Shown here: positions 14,201-29,421 of the stretch, in pieces
How the letters are laid out: the number at the start of each line of letters is the position of its first letter
How positions within the stretch are numbered: the stretch's first letter is position 1
NCBI RefSeq assembly: GCF_019649055.1
Contig: NW_026570225.1
Location: forward strand, 1 to 64,000
Reading direction: 5' to 3'
DNA: 64,000 bases
Source of the DNA: Paramacrobiotus metropolitanus
Lineage: Eukaryota > Tardigrada > Eutardigrada > Parachela > Macrobiotidae
The notes under the pieces: generated by a model
Seen by the model: the letters and a program-made list of their open reading frames with translations, nothing else
The model's database searches: none
What the model was told of the DNA's origin: nothing
Program-made: the position numbers and the translations under genes

Positions 14201-14366
14201 AAAGAGATTTGGCATCAACCAGACCCGGGAAGGAGAACGATACGAAGCCCTTAAGCCATCAACACACCGACACGGACACTTACCGAAGCATCCACCGACC
14301 TCGGAGCAACAGAACGAGCCAACCGACTCTCTCCAGGTGAACCGGGTGGAATCGACTAACGGATGA
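5265..14366 (+). pseudogene. Giant ORF2, about 3,000 codons, repeat-rich, interrupted by about five frameshifts
   Basis: The start ATG lies ten bases after a splice-acceptor-like AG. Frame changes fall near 5870, 6095, 8120, 10600 and 11550, and the stop is TGA at 14364-14366. Order of parts: Ser/Arg-rich then Pro/Thr/Val-rich N-terminus (5265-6100); a long stretch (6200-10100) of alpha-helical, coiled-coil-like segments of about 60-70 residues joined by Pro-Thr-Ser-Gln linkers; Lys/Pro/Glu-rich disordered stretches (10100-12250, 13000-13550, with a very acidic run near 13290-13380); an all-helical globular domain (about 12340-12900) containing a His-x3-Trp-Gly-Arg motif; and a C-terminal pair of winged-helix-like segments (about 13700-14260). 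No enzyme motif, signal peptide or membrane helix is visible. I do not recognise the family. A structural or nucleic-acid-binding role is possible, but nothing here proves one. Confidence 0.6.
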
Positions 14367-14586
14367 GGAGACATGGAATACGTCGGAAGAGTCGTAGAAT
14401 CGACCTCTTTCATGAGTACCACACAAGTACTTATGATCACCGACCTCCCCTCGGACACAACAGAATGTCCCGACCTACCTCATTAGGCACCACATAAGTG
14501 CCTTGGACCAGCTCGAGAACCGACCTGGCCCGACCGTTGTAATCATAGGACGTAACACGTATAGGCTAACGAATCCGAGAAACGGA

Positions 14587-14609
14587 TCGTCTAATTTTTC
14601 TTTTAACAG
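14587..14609 (+). promoter_or_regulatory. Putative 3' splice site before ORF3
   Basis: CTAAT, a T-rich tract and TTTTAACAG (AG at 14608-14609) form a strong 3' splice-site context. The ORF3 frame is open from 14610 onward, while in-frame TAA codons lie just upstream inside the pyrimidine tract. The arrangement parallels the acceptor before ORF2, and both end in TTAACAG. Confidence 0.55.
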
Positions 14610-16754
14610 CCGCGAACGGAGGCGTACACGGCGGACTGCCGACATTGCAGAGAGAACTCAACTCCGCAGGGCAACAGACTCCCATGCGCGGACTGCATCA
14701 TTTCTTTCTCGGATGAACATACTCCACAAGTCGGGCGTCGTGACGCGATGCAAGCAGCGGCGTTGTACATAAACGTCGTCGCTGGGAACATCAGCGCATA
14801 CCGACGTTTAGCCCGCAGCGAACGTCTAATTAACCAGTTACGGGCCTACGAACAGGATCACTTGTCGGAAATCCAACGCAACCGCGCTTCCGACCCTGGA
14901 TGGACTAACACAGTGCCACCGACTTTGACTCATCGCCTTCTGGAATACCGTCAGCAACAAGACCTGCGGCGCCAGGAGGAGGACCGTGCGAAACTTAAGG
15001 CAGTCAACGAAAGAATTGCCACCATGAAGGTCCATCCACCACCAACGAAGCATGAACCACAAATCACTGTTCACCTACAGCAGCCCACACAAGGCCGCTC
15101 AGAGTCGGAACAGGTGCTTCATGACGTGAGAGAAGTGATAGTCGGAGACATCCACCGACCTCTTCAGTCCGCATCAATCCAAATGATGATGCGACAGGAC
15201 GACGGAACCATGAAAATGGTCACCCTTTACCCCGCAACGGTGGAGCAGATGGCAACGATCCCACAGAAGGTCGTTCCAGTGGTTACACAAACCCAGCCAT
15301 CCGTCCCCCAGCAGATTCCTCAACCTGGAACTCCGGCACAACCAGTTGCCGCGTCGTCGACTCAACAGCAGCGCCGACCTGCTAAACCATTAGCCGGACA
15401 CGACCTCCGACATAGGCTCGGACATGACGCACGACACAGAATCGAAGAACGACGAGCCCCTGCCGGACACGGCAATAGTGAAGCAACCCGACCTTCACCT
15501 GGTAAGCGGTCAAGTCCGGAGAAGACGAGCATGGGACTGGTCGTCGACTCAACCAGTAAGTCGAAACGGAACTTTGTCCCACCTGAACAGCAACCAGAAC
15601 CGGAAGCCCACATGGCGGAACCGGCAGATAAACCTGAAGAAATGGACGTTGATGTGTCAAACCAGATGGCTTTGATGCCAACAGTGCAAGTTCCAAGCCA
15701 GGACGACCCTCGTTATGACAACGCCCGACGACAGGGAGTTGAGGTCGTCATGCCACATCCGACCGAACGGACGAACTACATCATGAATACCTTGGGATAT
15801 GAGGAACGACACCGACCACACATTTGGCGGATGGTAGAAAACCTGCGTCAGTTCCTCATCCGATCCGGATTCCAGACCAGATTCCAATTGAATAACTGGA
15901 TGGGCGAGTTCAACATGAACGACCACCCCAACGTGGAACACCCGATCAATCGAGCAAACGCTTTGCCTTCGGTGCATGATCCGGCACTGTTGGACGTACC
16001 TTTGTCCACACCGGAGAGGACGAGTCTAAGTCAGCTCGGACCTCAGGAGTACTCACGCGATCAACTGGAAAGCGTGGCTCAATTCGTCATCACCGACGCC
16101 CACCCGGCCTTCATCATCGCAGCGGCTCGAGCGGCCCTGGACCTACTGCAGTACTTGCCGGAGGAAGAACCGGGACCAGAAGATCGAAACGCAACTATTT
16201 TACGGTATGTCTTCGCCGCAAGGTTGGGCAACTACTTTTGCCATTACACCCTGTGGGGAGCACGCCGAACCGCCCACATACCACCAGAACTGGATACAAT
16301 TGTCGCACAGCTTGGCTCACCTATGCGAAGCATCATCTTGGCAGTCTGGTTACGCGACCTCCTTTACATACAGGAACGGCACGCGTCCAAGTACGCCTTT
16401 CGGAAGGACTTTAAAGATCCTGATGATGATGCCGCCGAATTCGTGAAATGGTACCGTGAAGAAAAAGCGTTACCTAGCGGATTCACTTCCCGACCTTACG
16501 GAGAAGGGATGTCGGACGACTTGGCACCCGGCGCGGTACCTAACGCACACAAACTCCGTAGAAAGGTCCAGAAAGCCAAGAAGGCGCAAGCGGAACACCC
16601 CGGTCAGGAAGACACCCCACAACAGAGTGGGCAGCCACCAGCAACATGCAAACCAGATGTCTTCCGGCGCCTTGGTAAACCACCGAAACCTGACGATGAA
16701 GAAGATGAGGATTACTTCGGTGGGGACCCGCCGATCTCAGTCCCCTTGGGATAA
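14610..16754 (+). CDS. ORF3, unknown protein with Cys-x2-Cys pair and helical domain
   Basis: The frame is open without interruption from the putative acceptor (14610) to TAA at 16752-16754, about 714 codons. The first ATG is at 14748 (668 residues). Upstream of it, the open frame encodes a C-x2-C-x13-C-x2-C arrangement (about 14634-14695) resembling a zinc ribbon. Including it needs an initiator supplied by a spliced leader. Next come Arg/Gln-rich helices, a Pro/Gln-rich disordered middle (15250-15650), then a globular all-helical domain (about 15800-16480) with a His-x3-Trp-Gly motif resembling the one in ORF2. The tail is Lys/Pro-rich and acidic. There is no signal peptide or transmembrane segment, so it is not a classical envelope protein despite its env-like position. 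It is the only long element ORF free of frameshifts. Function unknown. Confidence 0.65.
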   Translation, partial: PRTEAYTADCRHCRENSTPQGNRLPCADCIISFSDEHTPQVGRRDAMQAAALYINVVAGNISAYRRLARSERLINQLRAYEQDHLSEIQRNRASDPGWTNTVPPTLTHRLLEYRQQQDLRRQEEDRAKLKAVNERIATMKVHPPPTKHEPQITVHLQQPTQGRSESEQVLHDVREVIVGDIHRPLQSASIQMMMRQDDGTMKMVTLYPATVEQMATIPQKVVPVVTQTQPSVPQQIPQPGTPAQPVAASSTQQQRRPAKPLAGHDLRHRLGHDARHRIEERRAPAGHGNSEATRPSPGKRSSPEKTSMGLVVDSTSKSKRNFVPPEQQPEPEAHMAEPADKPEEMDVDVSNQMALMPTVQVPSQDDPRYDNARRQGVEVVMPHPTERTNYIMNTLGYEERHRPHIWRMVENLRQFLIRSGFQTRFQLNNWMGEFNMNDHPNVEHPINRANALPSVHDPALLDVPLSTPERTSLSQLGPQEYSRDQLESVAQFVITDAHPAFIIAAARAALDLLQYLPEEEPGPEDRNATILRYVFAARLGNYFCHYTLWGARRTAHIPPELDTIVAQLGSPMRSIILAVWLRDLLYIQERHASKYAFRKDFKDPDDDAAEFVKWYREEKALPSGFTSRPYGEGMSDDLAPGAVPNAHKLRRKVQKAKKAQAEHPGQEDTPQQSGQPPATCKPDVFRRLGKPPKPDDEEDEDYFGGDPPISVPLG

Positions 16755-17268
16755 CAGGTTCCCACATGCGAACCTGTGTCCCCGACTTCAACAGTAAAGG
16801 AAGGGACACCGAGCTGAGAAACAGCAAAGTCGAGAACCGACCTAGCGGAGAACCTGCCCGGCTGAGAAACAGCCACGTCGAGAAACGACATGGAAAACAT
16901 GGAACGGATACTTTTCTTTTATGGACCCTAAAGCAGACGTGAACCACGAATACGCCAGAAGCGCCAACCACATAAGTTGGCCGGATTCTTTGGTCGGACC
17001 CGGAAACGTGTGGTCAGACCTGGGTATTTCGGTTCTTTCACCGTACCGTTACGTCCTCCAAGGAATCCCCTGGAAAGAACTGGGCAACCGACCTCAGTTC
17101 CCCAGCATGGCATTAGCAGATCGCGAACGAGATCAGAACCACATCTGCTACACCGGAGCCAACAGACGCCCCGGCTTGCTAACATAGCATATCGTGAACC
17201 ACGTTCTGCTACCGAAGGAGATTACTCCGGCTAACCGACTCCGGAGAACAGACCGAGAGGATTACGCT

Positions 17269-17310
17269 AACATGGTGTCGAAAACGTTGTCACGTTCTCG
17301 ACACCATGTT
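17269..17310 (+). repeat. 18-bp perfect-but-one stem-loop
   Basis: The left arm AACATGGTGTCGAAAACG (17269-17286) and the right arm CGTTCTCGACACCATGTT (17293-17310) pair over 18 positions with one A/G-type mismatch, around the six-base loop TTGTCA. It is the longest hairpin in the element's non-coding region. Confidence 0.85.
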
Positions 17311-17415
17311 CGCCTGGCACCCGTGGCCGACTTTGGGACCGGGTAACCGCCCAGTAACTTTCATCACCGCAGACAGTGGTATCCTCATCGGCCCGCAATG
17401 TCACATGGTTCGGAA

Positions 17416-17776
17416 TTGACCACAGAAGTTAAAACCGACCTGTTACGACATGACGCACTGAATTAACCGAAGGCAGGAACGAAGAACCGGACTCCCGCCC
17501 AGAGACTTAACTTCGCAGACCGCGACTTCAACCGTGCCCCGTTACCTCAGTCAACCACAGAAGTTGACCATTTCCGAGGTAGCTAAAGGAAGTCACGCAG
17601 ACCGTGTCACAGAACCACGATCCACTACCTTTGTTGACCACGGAAGTCAGCCAATTTTAAGGTAGAACTTGGACCTTCTCTAATCACGACTCGGATAACT
17701 TAGCCGACCACAGAAGTCGGTGAAGTTTCAACCTTACATCCGAAGATTACCTGGTTAAAAGGGACCACAGAAGTCC
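17416..17776 (+). repeat. Cluster of stem-loops with CACAGAA loop
   Basis: Five hairpins share a seven-base loop CACAGAA (one CACGGAA) but have different stems: TTGAC/GTTAA at 17416-17432, TCAAC/GTTGA at 17551-17567, TGAC/GTCA at 17635-17649, CCGAC/GTCGG at 17704-17720 and GGAC/GTCC at 17762-17776. Stem bases change in compensating pairs while the loop stays fixed, which indicates selection on RNA structure. Further members lie throughout the element, including inside coding parts (see findings). Confidence 0.75.
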
Positions 17777-18009
17777 TTCGACGCCATAAGTAATCAGGAA
17801 TGCATGCTGAATGGCCAACAGACGCCATAGAACCGCCGAACTTGACGGAACTCGGACCCGTCCAGAGGCAAAAACGCGAGCCCGAACCGGGGCATGTTAG
17901 AGGCACCAACCGGAATTTACTCCGAAAACGACTTCGAGGAGCTCGGATGAGTGCCCAGAGGCTTGAAACCGACCTCTTGACGGACGGAACCGACCTGGAT
18001 GAGGAATCA

Positions 18010-18793
18010 CCGACCTCAAGTTGGATAACATTATGTCCAACCTCAGGTCGGATAAAGTGGAATAACCGACAACAGGTCGGTTATAAGGACGATTCCACCG
18101 AAACGGACTTGTATGGCTCCACTTTGAGCCTGCATACCGTAACTCACTTCGGTTGAACACGGAATCATGGAATCACCGACCTCGGGTCGGATAACGTTGT
18201 AACCGACCTCGGGTCGGACATGAGAAGTAACCGACAACAGGTCGGTGGATGGAAACGCCATCGTAAGGATTCACGGAAAATGACTTCCGGATGTAAGAAT
18301 TCGGCCTCAATCGACCTGGGACTTGGAGTAACCGACCTCCAGTCGGATAACATTATTACCGACCTCAGGTCGGAGAACCGGTCCAACCGACCACAGAAGT
18401 CGGTTAGGAACGCCGGATCGCTTGATTCGCTTGGAACACCAGCGGATCAGCCGAGATACGACCTTTGAACGGACCAGTCACGTGGTAACCGACCTCGGGT
18501 CGTATAACATTACCACCGACCACGGGTTGGATAACACCATACCCGACCTCAGGTCGGACATCAGTAGTCACCGATAACAGGTCGGTGAAAGACGACTAAA
18601 ACTGAAGACCGGAACTGGAAACGACCTCGGAATGGACGAATTCGACCTAACGGGACTTGTTTGGCCCCACATGGGCCTAAATAACACGAGTTACCGAGGT
18701 CGACCATGGAGGTGCGTTATTACCGACCTCAGGTCGGACAACATTACAACCGACCTCAGGTCGGATATCCATCCTCAACCGACAGAAGGTCGG
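18010..18793 (+). repeat. Five clusters of CCGAC-n5-GTCGG dyads on a 27-bp step
   Basis: The dyad is CCGACCTCAGGTCGG, with small variants. Dyads begin at 18010 and 18037; 18176 and 18203; 18332 and 18359; 18489, 18516 and 18543; 18723 and 18750. Within each cluster the step is exactly 27 bp. A capping hairpin of the type CCGAC-AACAG-GTCGG follows 28-29 bp after the last dyad (18066, 18231, 18387 with a CACAGAA loop, 18571, 18779). Clusters recur every 156-166 bp, with the last about 234 bp away. The spacer often reads ATAACATTA. Function is unknown. Confidence 0.85.
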
Positions 18794-19749
18794 ATAAACC
18801 ACCGTTGGATGGAGGAACAAGAAATTCCGACCGGACCTTCGAGCCAGTTCGTATCGGAAGTCACACCCAGGCTCGTGGTAGCAGATTTAACGGTTTTAAC
18901 CGACCACATTCCATCGGCATTACCACTTGGCGACCACAGAAGTCGCACGACACAAGTACGGTTTTGTCCGACCTGACTTTCTGGAATTCGGGACTTAGCC
19001 GAACTCCCTTGCCGCCGGCTAACTTACCGGTAGGCTGACCTTGGTCCGATGACCTTGGTCCACCCCCTTAATTAGAGAGGATGCTTCGGCATTCGCAACA
19101 GCGACAGTGCCTCTCACTCCGGAACGGATGAATACGAGTCGGACGTAAGTGTCAGCCGTGCTTACCCGACCTCGGACGAATTTACCGGTTACGTTGGGTA
19201 ACCCGGGAACCGACGCCCCGGACCTGATACGCCGGATTGCATTTAGACAGGAGACCCCGTGGAAACTCAAGACCCGTGGACGTCATCCTAGTCGGAATAA
19301 GCCCCCGGACAGATCTCTTTTTAGTATTTTTATACATTTTCTAACAAACGGAATTGTATTTTACTTAGAATCTCTAACCAGATCTGTTTTGCATTTACTT
19401 TTTGCTCACTGGAATTGTGATTAAACTTTATTACTTTTTTACTTCGCGCTGTTTAACCGTCATTACTTTTCTTTCACTTTCTCCGCGAGCCAACAGAAGC
19501 AAGATGCCAGGCTAACAGAAGCAATACCGGTCCAACAACGAACCCCGAGCGGCTTCCAGATTTGCGGCCGTGAGTTGCTTGCCTCTCATGGATCTGGAAG
19601 TGAAGGATGGGACGGTCAACAGACACCGGACTCCCGCCGGAAGAGGACGCGTACCGGCGACCCCACATGGGTCGACCGGAGAGGTGCGACGCTGGTGCGG
19701 TACTGAGTCTGAGCATCCTCGCAGGAGCTCGGATTCCCGCCCAGAGGCA

Positions 19750-20215
19750 TGTTAGAGGCACGACAGCCTGCGTGATAGATACGCCACTTTGCGTATGCGT
19801 ATCACTGCACACATGCTGATTCGCCCTCTCTTGTACGTACGTGAGTGGCTGCACTGCACTCTCCGCCTATGCGGATACACCGCGGGCGCACTCACTGAGC
19901 ATACTTGCTCTCTCGCTCCTCTCTCTCGCTGTATGACTCAGCGTATATTCGCTCGCGTTGGATACGAGTCCAGTCTGCGCACTCACATTCCGTGTGTCTG
20001 GACAGCGTGACGCCGTTGCCGCCAGCACATTTCTTTCTCGACATTTCATTACGCTCTGGAACTAGCTCGCAGCAACTTGACTGCTCACTTTCCTGCCAGA
20101 CATTGGCCTTTGTTGTGTTTTTCCCCGCATTCACGCGGCATTTGCTCCACTTTATTTGTACAATAAAGTCACCTGTGAGCTCTCTGTGCTTGCCTGTCAC
20201 AGTTTAAACGTAACA
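19750..20215 (+). repeat. Putative 3' LTR
   Basis: The right end is supported by TAACA at 20211-20215, an AATAAA signal 48 bp before it and an abrupt composition change afterwards. TGTTA at 19750-19754 makes a matching inverted terminus, giving a 466-bp LTR. No polypurine tract lies directly before 19750. An alternative left end is TG at 19081-19082, preceded by the purine-rich ATTAGAGAGGA, giving about 1.1 kb and including the TATA-like stretch near 19330. The 5' LTR needed to decide is outside the window. Confidence 0.45.
20162..20167 (+). terminator. Poly(A) signal AATAAA in the putative LTR
   Basis: AATAAA lies just after the TTTATTTGTAC stretch and about 48 bp before the inferred element end, the usual place for the R/U5 polyadenylation signal. 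Because the element is in sense orientation inside a host intron, it could also end host transcripts early. Confidence 0.5.
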
Positions 20216-20274
20216 ACACGAAAAAAACTGATGTGAACACAAAATGGAACAAAATGTTTTTTGACGTGTCCTAG

Positions 20275-28769
<8,495 letters not shown>

Positions 28770-29421
28770 AAAGTTATGTGAATTCAGAAAATATTTAAGA
28801 AATTTGTAAGTAACAGCAGAAAATGCAACTGCTTCCGGAAAACGAAAAGAAAGAAAAAAAACGCTGCAAAACCAGCGGTGCAGAAATTGCTGATTTACTT
28901 ACGTACAAACATCCCAAATCAATATTAGTATTTTAGTCATTAACTTTGAAACGAACCTAATTTTAGTAAATCAAAATTTGGCATGCACTGTTATGATCTC
29001 CTGATTGCCGCAAAAAAAACAACTTCAACTTAGGAATTAGGAAACACTTCGGTTCGGTTCGGTTTTGGAGCTTAGCGCACTTCTTTTGGTGCAATCCACT
29101 GAATCAAGCACGGTCAAAATTACAGGAATTCACGGAGTCGCACTACTCGTAGGCTGCTCGTGGTATTGTGCACATTTGTTATGATTTGGAGCAGTGATTC
29201 GATTATTTTTGATTTTTTAAATTGAAGATAGAAAGAGCAGCAGCGATAAGGCAAGATTTTCGCAGCTGTCTCCCTGGTTGGCCGTGGACCGTGGTAATAT
29301 TTTAGACTTGGACGAACGTATTACCACAGACGAACGTTTTCCGAAACGGAAATTAGTGAAGCGGTACTTTGGGTGCAGACCGTGCAGTCTACCGTCTAAA
29401 CCCAGACAGCCATCCTCTACA
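28770..29421 (+). other. ABCC-MTCH intergenic region
   Basis: About 650 bp hold the ABCC 3' UTR and the upstream region of MTCH. A short GGTTC iteration lies near 29048-29063. No distinct TATA box or other gene is visible. Confidence 0.5.

Larger units (their letters stand above)
16755..19749 (+). other. Structured non-coding 3' region of the retroelement
   Basis: No credible coding frame is visible in about 3 kb. The region is instead full of short inverted repeats: an 8-bp stem at 16754-16777, stems around CACATAA or CACAGAA loops (16963-16981 and several at 17416-17776), an 18-bp hairpin at 17269-17310 and five clusters of CCGAC/GTCGG dyads at 18010-18793. An A+T-rich stretch at about 19310-19480 contains TATA-like sequence. 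The position just before the 3' LTR suits packaging, RNA export or replication signals, but the role is unknown. Confidence 0.6.
1..20215 (+). mobile_element. Giant Ty3/Gypsy-like LTR retroelement, 3' portion
   Basis: This block is one G+C- and CpG-rich unit, all coding on the + strand. The order seen is pro-RT linker, reverse transcriptase, RNase H, integrase, a charged tail, an ORF2 of about 9.1 kb, a 2-kb ORF3, about 3 kb of repeat-rich non-coding DNA and a putative 3' LTR ending TAACA. Ordinary Ty3/Gypsy elements total 5-8 kb and end shortly after integrase or a short env; here some 15 kb follow integrase. Gag, the primer-binding site and the 5' LTR are not visible and should lie to the left. 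Sharing of CCGACCT half-sites and CACAGAA-loop hairpins between pol, ORF2 and the non-coding part argues for a single element rather than nested ones. Composition changes sharply near 20215. The unit call is inference; the RT and integrase identity is firm. Confidence 0.75.

Noticed and set aside
14748-16754. ORF3 as a retroviral-type envelope
   Set aside because: The position is env-like, but there is no signal peptide, furin-type site, fusion peptide or transmembrane helix; the protein is soluble and charged.
18010-18793. CRISPR-like array
   Set aside because: The spacing is regular, but spacers are similar to each other and only about 12 bp, repeats are short dyads with variants, there are no cas genes and the genome is eukaryotic.
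17700-19038. Several open frames of 60-118 codons in the repeat-rich 3' region of the element
   Set aside because: They are made of the CCGACCTC dyads read in arbitrary frames, giving Thr-Asp-Leu and Arg-Ser-Asp runs. The repeats explain them fully.
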